DNA of 46,763 nt. Source: Victivallales bacterium. GTDB lineage: Bacteria > Verrucomicrobiota > Lentisphaeria > Oligosphaerales > Oligosphaeraceae. This document shows positions 1 to 9,700 of the stretch, in pieces (position 1 is the stretch's first letter; every line of letters starts with the position of its first letter). The notes below the pieces were generated by a model, which saw only the letters and a list, made by a program, of their open reading frames with translations, was not told the origin of the DNA and ran no database searches. The DNA is taken from assembly GCA_017554445.1 (NCBI GenBank), contig JAFZIJ010000068.1, forward strand, positions 1 to 46,763. Direction: 5' to 3'. The position numbers and the translations under genes are program-made.

Positions 1-2
1 GT

Positions 3-1772
3 CCGGACCATGCCGCCACGCAACGGCTGGAAGAGCGTTTCATCAAGGCGGTTTGCGAACATGTCGGAAATCGCGCCTATGCCTACGAACCGATCAACGA
101 ACCGCACATGTGGGTTGAATTCGCGCGGAATCCGCAGGGCTATTTCTGTTTTTGTGAAGAGACACGAAAATGCTTTCGAACTGGGCTTCAAAGACGTTAT
201 GGTACGTTGGAGGCACTTGGAAAAGCATGGGGCCATCGGTTGACCGATTGGGAGGACGTCCGTCCGCCGACGTGGGCCTTCGGCTATGCGGACACGGTCG
301 ATTGGCGGTTGTTCACTACGGAGAACATTGCGGAGTTAGTAAAACGTCGCACAGGCTATATCCGCAAATATTCCTCCGTGCAAGTCATCGCCCATGCATG
401 GGGCGGCGGCACCGTGACGTGCGGCCAACTGGGCTCCATGGCGTTCGACGATTGGAAGAATTCACAACCGTTGGACAAATGGGGCTGCAGCGCTTTTCCA
501 TCCAATATCACGCATACCTGCAATGTCGGTCTGAGCATGGACAGCACGCGTTCAGCGGCGCAGGGAAAGGAATTCTGGCAGTCCGAACTGTCGGCCGGCG
601 ATGTGGCAGGTGGTTTGCATCGCGCATTGTATGCAACGCCGGAGACATTCGCCATCTGGTGTTGGGAAGCCATTGGCCATGGCAGTAAAGGCTTGCTGTT
701 CTGGCAGTTCCGCAAGGAATCGTATGGCAATGAAAGCGGCGCGTATGGGCTGACGGACTATCAGGGGAATCCGACGCCGCGGGCATTGATGGCGTCAAAA
801 ATCGCAAAGACATTGAACGACAATGCGGAGCTGTTCAACCATGCGGAAATGCCGCAGGCGGATGCCGCCATCCTGTTCAGCTACCAGAGCGTCATGTTCA
901 ACTGGGCTGAATATCGCAACAACAATCTATCCGTTGATGCCATAGGTGGTTATTATCGCGCATTTTGGGAGAAAAACATCCCAGTCGATATCCTCCATGA
1001 GGAATTCACGACGGCGGATATGCTGTCGCGCTATAAAATGATCGTCCTGCCATGTCCGTTCACGTTGCCAAAGCATCTGACGGAGCTCTTGGAGAAATTC
1101 GTAAGTGACGGTGGGACCGTTCTTTCCGATCCCATGCTGTGTCTGTGGGACGAACATCAGAAACTTTCCGACCACATCCCCGGAAATGGTTTGCATACGT
1201 TGTTCGGTTGTGAAGAGAGCACGTTGATGACGGGCAATCAAGGCGCGTTCGACGTGTTTGCCGATGGACGGAAGATTCCGCTGAAGAATTCCTATGTCCG
1301 GGAAACGTGGAATATCACGCAAGATACTGCCAGAGCGATAGTAAGCGATAGTAACGGACAGCCTATGATGGTCGATGCGACGCATGGCAAAGGCCATGCC
1401 GTGCTGTCCGGAATCAGCCTTGGAAACATGGCGTCGCAGCAGATTTCCATCAGCGACGACTTCCATCGCGAAGGAACGGAGCAGGACAATCGCGGCGCGG
1501 CGGAACTGATTCTGGAAGTGGCTCGTCTGGCGAATATTACGATTCCCGTTGACGTGCCGCCGAACATCCGTGTCCGCCACATGGTGTCCAACGGGAAGCA
1601 CATTCTGATCGCCTACGAATTCCAGAAAAAAGAGACGGAAGGAACGCTCGAATTCGCGGCGGCGGGAGATAGTCCGTGGACGAATCTGCTGGACGGTACG
1701 ACAGGATGCTTCCACGACGGCAAAACGTCATTGACGTTTATGCCCAATGAAGTGAAAGTGTTGGTGATTTGA
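3..1772 (+). CDS. GH42-like beta-galactosidase, 5' end outside window
   Basis: The reading frame is open from the window edge, so the start lies upstream; 589 codons are visible. An Asn-Glu-Pro motif (Glu codon 99-101) in YEPINEPHMW is the acid/base signature of clan GH-A barrels. A second Glu at 585-587, in the context SELSAG, matches the nucleophile strand of GH42 (ELQGG-type). After the barrel (to about nt 800) comes a Rossmann-like segment, from AAILFSYQSV to about nt 1420, resembling the GH42 trimerisation domain, then a small beta C-terminal domain. The family hydrolyses beta-galactosides, but Lentisphaerota hold many divergent members, so the substrate is open. Whether it has a signal peptide cannot be seen. 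The stop is one base away from the stop of the convergent gene. Confidence 0.8.
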   Translation, partial: PDHAATQRLEERFIKAVCEHVGNRAYAYEPINEPHMWVEFARNPQGYFCFCEETRKCFRTGLQRRYGTLEALGKAWGHRLTDWEDVRPPTWAFGYADTVDWRLFTTENIAELVKRRTGYIRKYSSVQVIAHAWGGGTVTCGQLGSMAFDDWKNSQPLDKWGCSAFPSNITHTCNVGLSMDSTRSAAQGKEFWQSELSAGDVAGGLHRALYATPETFAIWCWEAIGHGSKGLLFWQFRKESYGNESGAYGLTDYQGNPTPRALMASKIAKTLNDNAELFNHAEMPQADAAILFSYQSVMFNWAEYRNNNLSVDAIGGYYRAFWEKNIPVDILHEEFTTADMLSRYKMIVLPCPFTLPKHLTELLEKFVSDGGTVLSDPMLCLWDEHQKLSDHIPGNGLHTLFGCEESTLMTGNQGAFDVFADGRKIPLKNSYVRETWNITQDTARAIVSDSNGQPMMVDATHGKGHAVLSGISLGNMASQQISISDDFHREGTEQDNRGAAELILEVARLANITIPVDVPPNIRVRHMVSNGKHILIAYEFQKKETEGTLEFAAAGDSPWTNLLDGTTGCFHDGKTSLTFMPNEVKVLVI

Positions 1773-1773
1773 T

Positions 1774-3717
1774 TCACTGAATTTGCAGAACCGTGTGGAT
1801 TTCCAGCCGTTCGACGGTGACACTGACGTTTCCATCAGAATGGCGTGTTATCTCAAGTTCTTTGTTTTCAGGAATCTGGATGATTCTATTCACAGTAACG
1901 GATGGTACGATCGTGACGGTCAACGGGCCGATGGGCGGAATTTCGTCATAACTGCGCACATTGGCGACGTTGTGTTCGCCCGCTACGTTGATGAGATTCA
2001 CAAGCATCGTGCCATCAGGCTTTTGAGCAACGCACAGTTCCGCAAAATGACTACCTGTCACGCGAATGGTAGGCTTATAGCCAAGCTCTCCTTCGAGCAT
2101 GGATGTTGTGAAGCGGCGGATGGCGGTGGAACGGTTTTTCGCATAGAAAAGCGCCATGTTGAAGGCCAATGCGCAGAACCGTCCATTTTGAAGCTGCGTC
2201 GTCACAGCGGCATGCGTGTGCTCAGAATCATAGATGTTGTCATCGTAAATGGCTCCGACGGCTTGTCCGTCAACTGGCGTCAACGCAACACCTTGCGTTT
2301 CACCGCCTGCCAATGCGCCACCGCCGTCGATGAAGGCGAGAATATCCGTCACGGCGCCGCTGATGTAGCCGCCCAAAGTATCGAACAACTTTGCGCTCGG
2401 TCCGTCAATCAGCAGTTTACCACCACGTTCGACATAGGTTTTCAAGCCTTGAACGGCTTCTTCTGTTAGGCATGTGGTCGGCGGGATGACGAGGGCCTTG
2501 TATTCAGACAAATCGTCTTCCGCCAGTTGATGTTCGAAGACGACTTTTGTGGAATATTGCGTATCTTGTAGCAAATCAAGCCATTGCGCGAGATTCCAAC
2601 TGCCCGGATTGCCTGTGAAAATGCCTGCATTGGACAGTTGGTTGCGGTCAGCCGGAAAGAGAACGCCTATTTCCTTCGTAATATGTGACTTGAAACAGAT
2701 TTCACGTGCACGGCAGAATGCCGCCGTCTTCGCCCAGATGGGAATCGCCCACTGTTGGACGGCACCGCCGAAGCCGTAATGGATGTTGAAGAAGGCGAAG
2801 GCACCGCCCATGGCGATGGTGACGGCAGCCTCCTGGCAGTATTGGCCGAGTTCCTTCGTGTTGCGGTTGCGAGTCGTCCAACTGCACGGAATGGCACTAT
2901 GGCCCCATGCCATCAAATCCCACACCATATTTCGCGCCTCCAAGACACGGCCTTGGTAACGAGCGCTGCAGACGGAATTTGTGGAGGAATAGTCGCCTGA
3001 CAGAAAATCGACTTCATGCGTTTCCTTCTCCGGCATGTAGGCGGACCAAATCCAGTTGCTAGTGATTTGGAAATCAGGGAATTCCGCATGGATGACATCG
3101 ACATAGTGCTTCACGTAGGCTTTGAAGCCGTCACGGCAGAATTCACGGTATTTTTCATAATCGACGTCTTCCGGACGGGGCGGTTCGACGCCGTATTTCG
3201 CTTTGTACGCATCGACTGCCCAATGGCTGTAATCAACACGCATTCCCCAACATTCGCCGTCGATCCATGCGCCGTCTAACTTGTAGTCGCCAGCCAGTTC
3301 GCGCAATTGCGGAAGGAGATATTCATCGACAAACGGTCCGAAGACGGAGGCGTGGTCGTGGTCGATTTCACCATTCACATCGACGACGCACCAATCTGGA
3401 TGGAACTTGCCGACCTGCTGGTCATAAAGCCCTGAATGATGGCCATATAGGGCGATGTTTCGGGCGGCTGTCGCATCCCGCATGAAGCGGAGGATGTCGA
3501 TGTCGTTGCGCATGGCGGCACGGACGCCGACGTTCGTCGGATAAGATGAATAGCCTGCATGGCCTTTTGTGTCGCATTGGACATAATCAGGCTTCACGGC
3601 GTCCAGCATTTCTTCATAAACATCAGGACGCCAGACGGATGGAACGACTTGTCCTTCCATTGCGTGGAAATCGAAATGGATGCCGAAAAAGGAATCTTTG
3701 CGTTTTTTACCGACCAT
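1774..3717 (-). CDS. GHL6/GH151-like glycoside hydrolase (possible alpha-L-fucosidase)
   Basis: This 647-aa protein has no signal peptide. The start at 3717 is chosen because AAGGAAG lies four bases upstream; a longer frame to 3768 would read through an intergenic repeat. The N-terminal barrel opens with GIHFDFHAMEG and contains CDTKGHAGYSSYP (about residues 48-60), the pattern of the hypothetical glycosyl hydrolase 6 domain found in GH151 alpha-L-fucosidases. Asp153 and Glu155 in WIDGECWG are candidate catalytic residues. Residues about 345-460 resemble the GH42-type trimerisation domain (GVLFPADRN, then a GGKLLIDGP loop). A beta-rich C-terminus follows. It could equally be another GH-A glycosidase, so the fucosidase activity is inference. 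It is tail-to-tail with the GH42-like gene. Confidence 0.7.
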   Translation of the reverse strand: MVGKKRKDSFFGIHFDFHAMEGQVVPSVWRPDVYEEMLDAVKPDYVQCDTKGHAGYSSYPTNVGVRAAMRNDIDILRFMRDATAARNIALYGHHSGLYDQQVGKFHPDWCVVDVNGEIDHDHASVFGPFVDEYLLPQLRELAGDYKLDGAWIDGECWGMRVDYSHWAVDAYKAKYGVEPPRPEDVDYEKYREFCRDGFKAYVKHYVDVIHAEFPDFQITSNWIWSAYMPEKETHEVDFLSGDYSSTNSVCSARYQGRVLEARNMVWDLMAWGHSAIPCSWTTRNRNTKELGQYCQEAAVTIAMGGAFAFFNIHYGFGGAVQQWAIPIWAKTAAFCRAREICFKSHITKEIGVLFPADRNQLSNAGIFTGNPGSWNLAQWLDLLQDTQYSTKVVFEHQLAEDDLSEYKALVIPPTTCLTEEAVQGLKTYVERGGKLLIDGPSAKLFDTLGGYISGAVTDILAFIDGGGALAGGETQGVALTPVDGQAVGAIYDDNIYDSEHTHAAVTTQLQNGRFCALAFNMALFYAKNRSTAIRRFTTSMLEGELGYKPTIRVTGSHFAELCVAQKPDGTMLVNLINVAGEHNVANVRSYDEIPPIGPLTVTIVPSVTVNRIIQIPENKELEITRHSDGNVSVTVERLEIHTVLQIQ

Positions 3718-3721
3718 ATTT

Positions 3722-3728
3722 CTTCCTT
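3722..3728 (-). promoter_or_regulatory. Shine-Dalgarno site deciding the GHL6-like start
   Basis: On the minus strand AAGGAAG stands four bases before the ATG at 3717. No comparable site precedes the alternative ATG at 3768, which falls inside the ACGAATGGACACGAAT repeat. Confidence 0.75.
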
Positions 3729-3741
3729 GATGATTATTTAA

Positions 3742-4128
3742 GAACCACGAATGGACACGAATGGACACGAATTTTAATCAAACCACAGATCACACAGATT
3801 ACACAGATTGCCTCCCCGCAGGAGCCGACAATCGCCAAAAGACTTGGTTTTGAGATTACGAAATCCAATAATGAAAGAATTCCAACGGCTGCCTGCGGCT
3901 CGGCGGTCTGAATCCGCTTCGCGGAGGGGGTAGCGAGCCAAACTATGAGCCACAGGCCATAAGTCATAAGCAATGCGAAAGCTGTTGACAGGCCTCCGTC
4001 TGCTCGGCGGTTCATCACGCTTCGCGAAAGTGAAAACAACATCATGCGGAAGCTTGAAGCCCATGGGCTATCGGCTTCATCTGGTTTTCAGTTGTTTGGC
4101 GGTCTGAATCCGCTTCGCGGGGGCGTGG
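3742..4128 (+). repeat. Composite dispersed repeat, copy A (fills most of a 619-bp gap)
   Basis: This is a mosaic of modules in fixed order: AACCACGAATGGACACGAAT (with an extra GGACACGAAT unit), TTTTAATCAAACCACAGATC, ACACAGATTACACAGATTG, then a GCCTCCGTCTGCTCGGCGG module from about 3992, GCGGAAGCTTGAAGCC near 4046, and GGCGGTCTGAAT ending near 4108. CCGCTTCGCGG foldbacks sit at about 3911-3922 and 4109-4120. The same modules recur in the same order and orientation at 18339-18678. Here the element lies between two divergent genes, upstream of both. No gene is seen in it; short frames through it are repeat translations. Confidence 0.75.
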
Positions 4129-4282
4129 CAATCGGTCCGTCGGCTTGGTATTTTTGTTGTATAGGCGTGTTTTGCAAGTCTAATGTAACATTTGGGGCGA
4201 TTGTTTCAATTCATTTAACGCTTCATGTCCAATTGAACAACAACAGAAAAACGTTTGCGGGTTGCTTTCATTCCATGCCGAA

Positions 4283-4310
4283 TTACATTATCGTCAAGAG
4301 TCGTTATAAA
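4283..4310 (+). promoter_or_regulatory. Candidate sigma70-type promoter of the six-gene run
   Basis: TTACAT (4283-4288) and TATAAA (4305-4310) are separated by 16 bases. They would start transcription near 4317, about 20 bases before the ATG at 4337. The call rests on consensus match and position only. Confidence 0.4.
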
Positions 4311-4336
4311 ACCATATATAAATAGCGAGGCGAACC

Positions 4337-6586
4337 ATGAGAAAACTGATGTGCGCATTGATGTTAGGCGGTTTGGCGACCTGTCAGGCCGTGACGTTGT
4401 CCGAAAATGGAAAGACGGATTATGTCATTGTGGTGCAGGATGATGCCATAGCTGTTCTGAACACGGCTGCGAAAGAATTGGCGGATCATCTGAAAGCCGT
4501 TACGGGCGGCGAATTCCAAATTGTTACGCCGCAACAACGACTGGCTGGCCAGAAGGCGTTGATTATCGAACCTGTCGAAAGCAAGCCAGACGGCATCGCC
4601 ATCACGTTCGACGGCGACGACATCCATCTTGGCGGACAGTTGCCGCGCGGTCCGCTGTACGCCGTTTATACCTTCCTGGAAGACTATGTCGGTATCCGCT
4701 GGTGGACGCCAACGGAGTCGTATATCCCTCATAAACCGACACTTGACGTGCCAGTTCGCAATCACGCCTATGCGCCGAAACTCATCTGTCGCGAACCGTT
4801 CTACAAAAATACGTTCGATCCTGTGTTCGCTTCGCGGCTGAAGGCCAATGGTCATCACAATAACAATCCTGCGGCGTACGGTGGCCACATGTCGATCATC
4901 GGCTTCGTCCATACGATGTTCCAGTTTTTGCCGCCCGCTAAATATTTCAAAGACCATCCGGAATGGTACAATATGATCAATGGCGAACGGACGTCCGCGC
5001 ATTATTCGCAGTTATGTCTTACGAATGAAGAGATGCGCAAGGAGTTCGTAAAAGTCTGTTTACAGAAAATCGCTGAGAATCCGACGGCGGGTATGATATC
5101 CGTTTCGCAGAACGATGGCCGCGGCATTGATGGCGGTTGCCAATGCCCTGCCTGCAAGGCGATTGAAGAAGAGGAAGGCAGTCCGTCCGGACCGATTCTG
5201 CGGTTTGTCAACGCAGTGGCGGCGGACATTGCGAAAGTGTATCCGGACTTTCTCATTGAGACGTTGGCGTATCGCTATACGCGAAAAGCACCGAAAATCA
5301 CGAAACCCGCGCCAAACGTCATCATCCGCCTGTGCAGTATCGAGATGAATGCGGCGCAACCATTGGAGAGCGGGCCTGACAACGCATCCTTCAAGAAAGA
5401 TATCGAAGAATGGAGCGCCATTTCGAAGCAGTTGTACATTTGGAATTACATCACGAATTTCAGCAACTACATGCTGCCGCATCCAAACTATCGCGGGCTG
5501 GCGAAAGATATTCGTTTCTTCGTCAACCACAAGACGATAGGGATGTTCGAACAGGGCGATGCCGGTTGCACGGTCGGTGATTTCGTGAGGCCGCGGGCAT
5601 GGATCGTCTCGCATCTTCTGTGGAATCCCGATGCGGATGAAAAGCAGTTGGCCCGCGAATTCTTCAATGGTTACTATGGCGCGGCGGGGCCGTATCTGTT
5701 GGCGTACATCAATTATTTGTGCGACACGGTGGAGGCTTCCGGCTACAACATGACATGCTACAACATGGATGTCAATGGATGGATGAAACCGGAAAATCTC
5801 CGCAAGGCGTTGGAACTGTACGCAAAAGCGGAACAGGCCGTGGCGGGCGATCCCATATTGGCGGCGCGTGTTCGCCGCGAACGGCTCACGCTGGATCAAG
5901 TCTGTCTCATGTCGGTTACGGACATGCTTCGGCGGCAGAGGTTTACGGGCCAAAAAGCCGTTCTGCCAATTGCCGATCCAATCAAATTGGCGGATGAATT
6001 CGTCGAATTGACGAAAGACGCGGGCAACCTGCGGGAAGGCGTGGCGTTCGGTCATTACGGCGAAACGCTTCGTCAGGGCGTCGTGGCGGCCATCGCGAAA
6101 AGCAATTACGTTCCAACGCGTTGCAAAGATTTGCCGATAGACCGATGGGAGGTCTTTCCCGTCATCGGCTTCAATCTCGGCCGGATCGGCACTTGGGCGG
6201 ATATGGTTGATGACGCGGCGGCCGCGCAGGGGCGCGCCGTTCGCATGCCGACAACGCATCACGAATGGGCCATGCAATGTCCGTTTACGGCAGATTGCTA
6301 CGACCGTTCCAAGCCATGGCGGTTGACGATTCGCGTCCGTTGCGAAGGCGCGTCAAAAGAAGGATCCGCCGTTGGTTACGGTCTTTATGATCGTGGCGCA
6401 CGGAAGGATATGTTCATGAAATGGGTGCCTGCAAAGGATTGCAACGGAACACAATACGTGGAAATAACGACGGAGCCGTTCATGATGTGCGAGCAGCCGT
6501 TGCTGTGGTTCGCACCAGTCAACCGCACACCGGAAGACATCAGCCATGTCTATGTCGATGAGGCGATATTGATACGAGAGCCGTAA
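4337..6586 (+). CDS. Secreted DUF4838 protein with GH67-type N-terminal domain
   Basis: This 749-aa protein has a signal peptide (residues 1 to about 19, MRKLMCALMLGGLATCQA). Residues 20-125 resemble the alpha-glucuronidase N-terminal domain (NTAAKELADHLKAVTGGEF, then YAVYTFLEDYVGIRWWTP). The core, about 190-470, has the DUF4838 layout: the Cys-rich loop CQCPACKAIEEEEG, then ETLAYRYTRKAP and the IWNYITNFSNYMLPHPNY stretch. The C-terminal 150 residues look beta-rich and may bind carbohydrate. DUF4838 proteins are abundant in polysaccharide-degrading PVC bacteria and Bacteroidetes and are presumed to act on glycans, but no activity can be read from the sequence. It is the first gene of a co-directional run; the ATG follows a GAGGCG ribosome site and a plausible promoter. 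Confidence 0.8.
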   Translation: MRKLMCALMLGGLATCQAVTLSENGKTDYVIVVQDDAIAVLNTAAKELADHLKAVTGGEFQIVTPQQRLAGQKALIIEPVESKPDGIAITFDGDDIHLGGQLPRGPLYAVYTFLEDYVGIRWWTPTESYIPHKPTLDVPVRNHAYAPKLICREPFYKNTFDPVFASRLKANGHHNNNPAAYGGHMSIIGFVHTMFQFLPPAKYFKDHPEWYNMINGERTSAHYSQLCLTNEEMRKEFVKVCLQKIAENPTAGMISVSQNDGRGIDGGCQCPACKAIEEEEGSPSGPILRFVNAVAADIAKVYPDFLIETLAYRYTRKAPKITKPAPNVIIRLCSIEMNAAQPLESGPDNASFKKDIEEWSAISKQLYIWNYITNFSNYMLPHPNYRGLAKDIRFFVNHKTIGMFEQGDAGCTVGDFVRPRAWIVSHLLWNPDADEKQLAREFFNGYYGAAGPYLLAYINYLCDTVEASGYNMTCYNMDVNGWMKPENLRKALELYAKAEQAVAGDPILAARVRRERLTLDQVCLMSVTDMLRRQRFTGQKAVLPIADPIKLADEFVELTKDAGNLREGVAFGHYGETLRQGVVAAIAKSNYVPTRCKDLPIDRWEVFPVIGFNLGRIGTWADMVDDAAAAQGRAVRMPTTHHEWAMQCPFTADCYDRSKPWRLTIRVRCEGASKEGSAVGYGLYDRGARKDMFMKWVPAKDCNGTQYVEITTEPFMMCEQPLLWFAPVNRTPEDISHVYVDEAILIREP

Positions 6587-6614
6587 GAACGGACTTTGTT
6601 AGTAACTACAAAAC

Positions 6615-6692
6615 TGGATGTTCTGGAATAACTGGAGAGGCTGGAGAAGGCCTTATTCCAGAATATCCAGAATATCCAGTGGCTCCAGAATA
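6615..6692. repeat. TTCTGGA-word inverted repeat, 17-bp stem
   Basis: The left arm TGGATGTTCTGGAATAA (6615-6631) pairs with TTATTCCAGAATATCCA (6653-6669) along all 17 positions, counting one G-U pair, with a 21-base loop. The word continues on the right to 6692. It lies between the stop of the DUF4838 gene and the next ribosome site, with no U-run directly after it. It may act as an mRNA-stabilising or attenuating stem. Confidence 0.8.
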
Positions 6693-6764
6693 CTCTTGCG
6701 CCTCGCTTCGCATAACGGAAAAAATGATAGAAAACAATACAAATAACTTTTTGGAGAACAGACG

Positions 6765-9700
6765 ATGAAGGTTTCATCCATGATCGGTGTTTTGCTGTGC
6801 AGTGCGGGCATCGCCATTTCGCAGGATGCCGTGGAACTGCCGTTGGGAAAGACGAACTTGCTGGACATCGGCTGGTTTGATCTTGGTTACCAGTCGTATG
6901 GAAAGGAGGAACATTTGCTGCCCAAAGGCACGGTGGAGGATATGATGGGCGAGACGGGCATCGCCAACAAGCCGTGCTTTGACAATGGCCGCTATGCATT
7001 GCTCCTCCATTCACCATGGCGCATTCCGACGGGCCGTACATGGATTGACTACACATTGAAATTCCCGCAGACGGACAAGATTGACTTTCGTTTCAGTTAC
7101 GCCATGCGCGAAGGGATGGTCGGCCAGGATAAGAGCGACGGTGTGGAGTTCTTCTGTTTTATCTTCGGCGAAGGCGAAGAGCCGCGCAAGATATTGGACG
7201 ACTATTATTTAGGTTCGAAATGGAAAGATGTGTCTGTCGATTTGAGCCAGTATGCGGGAAAGAAATGCACGATTCGCTTCCAAGTTGAGCCCGGGCCGAA
7301 CAAGAATCCGAATTTCGACTATTCGCTGTTTTCGGACATGTTTGTGCAGGTTGGCGAAAAGACAGAGGCGAACATGGTGGAGCAGTTGGACAACTTGCTG
7401 AAAGACAAGGCAATACAGGCCCAGATGCAAACGCCGATGACGGCGTTGCTGAACCGTTCAGGGCAGGGCATCACGCCGAGCAATCGTTTCCCGTACACGA
7501 ACAAATTGGAGCGCGTCGATGGCGGATGGAATTTTGTTTATGAAGGGCCGGACTGCAAGATGGTCTATTCCTATCGCCCCGAGAGTGGACAACTCGATGA
7601 TTTCTTCTTGAGCTACAACGGGTTGGAAGCATTTCCGATTGCGGCCCATGGCGGTCTGAAGCTTGGTGGAAACAAAGTGTGGAGCGGCAAAGCGACGTTC
7701 ATCAGGCAGAAACAGGACGGCAACCGCCTGATTGTCGCCATCAACTACAACCTGCCGGATGGCGACGTAGAGACCGAATGGGCCTTCGAACTGATCGGCA
7801 AGGCATTGGCCATCGAAGTCATGTGCGAGTCGCAAGCCATTCGTGGCCTGGAACTTGGAACAGGTGGTCTGAAGAAGCTGTGCAAGCATTATTCCGTTCC
7901 GTATTTGCATATGGATTTGGATTACATGCCGGAAAATCATTTGTATAGTTTTCGCCGCATTGATTGGACGAAATCAGATGCCTCCACGGCTTTCAAAGGG
8001 TCATCCTACGATGCGAAAAACGACGGTTCACGCAATCCATTGCATGATTTCGCCTACATTGCATTTTCACCAGATCCGTCCGAAGTTCTGCCGAACATCC
8101 CATGGGAGCCGTCGAAATACCGCAAGTTGCTCGGCCCGAAAATCATGCTGGACTTCTGGGGCAGCCCGACGGGAAGTTTTGCGGACGACGGTGCGAACTT
8201 GCGTCTGCTGAAGGACATGGGCGTCGATCATGCCGCCATCATCTACCATAGTTGGCAGCGTTTCGGCTATGACGTGAAACTGCCGGACCATATTCCCGCG
8301 AATCCGAATCTGGGCGGCGACGACGCCATGATCGAGTTCGGAAAAGCCGCCAACGACTGCGGTTATGTGTGGTCGCTCCATGAAAACTACATAGATTTGT
8401 ATCCGGATGCACCGTCGTTTGACGAAAAATCCGTGGTCATCGCCAATGACGGCAAGTGGAGCAAGGCGTGGTACAATGGTGGCACGAAGGTTCAGAGTTA
8501 CGGCCTGAAATGCAACCATGCGCTGAAATACGCGAAGATGAACGCGCCGGAAATCCATCGGCGATACAAGACGACGGCGGCCTATTTGGACGTCCATACA
8601 TGCGTTTCGCCGTCGCATCAGCTGGATCATGACGCAACACAGCCGATGGCGGCGAACGCGCGTTTCAAGGTGTTGCGGGACAGTGAGTTGTTCGACTACA
8701 TGCGAAAGACTCACGAAGGGCCGTTGTTTGGCGAAGGCGGCGGCCACATCCATTGGGCGGGGGCTTGCGACGGGACGGAGGCACAGGTAAGAGGCGGTTG
8801 TTTGCACAAGCCGTATCTGGATTTCGATTTGCTGAAACTGCATCCGCAGATGGTGAACCACGGCATGGGCTACTATGAACGGTGGAATCCAAGAGGTTAT
8901 TCATTATCATGGGGTTATGACGCGGGATCGCAGGATCGCATCGACATGTATCGTGCGCAGGAAATCGCCTATGGCCATGCGGGATTTGTCTCTGGCAATC
9001 AATGCTTCAATACATCGTGGGTTGTGCGTGAGCACAATTTGGTGCATGCGGCGCAAGAGCTTTATGGTGATGCGGATGTGCAGTCCATCCAATATGAAGT
9101 TTGCGGAAAACTCGTTCCTGCTTCCGTCGCATTGGCGTTGGATTGCACGGAACGGCAGTTGATTACGTATGACAATGGAACCATCGTACTCGTGAACTGG
9201 GGGGCGGAACCATGGACATTCACGGAGGATGGTGCCAGCGTTGTTATTCCGCAGTGGGGCGTTGTGGTAAATGGATGGAAAAATGGCACGAAGGTGCGAT
9301 CTGCCTTCGAGGCGCGGCCGGGCGTGTTCGCGGATTATGTGGAATGTCCGGAATATGTGTTTGCGGATGCTCGTACATCGTTCGACATGCCGTATCTGAA
9401 GCAGACCGGCCCCGTGGCATCCGTCAGGGTGAAGGATTTCAAGTATCTCGGCGGCAATGAAATAGAAGTCTCCTACGAATGGACGGCATTACGGCCGACG
9501 GAAAAACCGACGACGGCGTTCATCCATTTTCTGAACAAGCAAGGCGGTAACGACCGAATCATTTTCCAAAACGACCATGCGCTGTCTAAGCCGTCGTCGG
9601 AATGGAAGGCCGGCGAGACGTTTGTCTGCGGTCCGCACAAAATAACGATCCCGCAGGTTGATCAATACAGTTATGACTGGGTGGCGGGATTGTATAATAA

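Noticed and set aside
3734..4045. A 103-codon minus-strand frame sharing its N-terminus (LFSL-RSV-NRRADGG) with a frame at 18409-18624.
   Set aside because: The similarity is only that of the composite DNA repeat; the frames diverge where the filler differs and no ribosome site is present.
5060..6277. A 405-codon minus-strand frame opposite the DUF4838 gene.
   Set aside because: It is Arg/His-rich without any domain, while the plus-strand frame has a signal peptide and family motifs.
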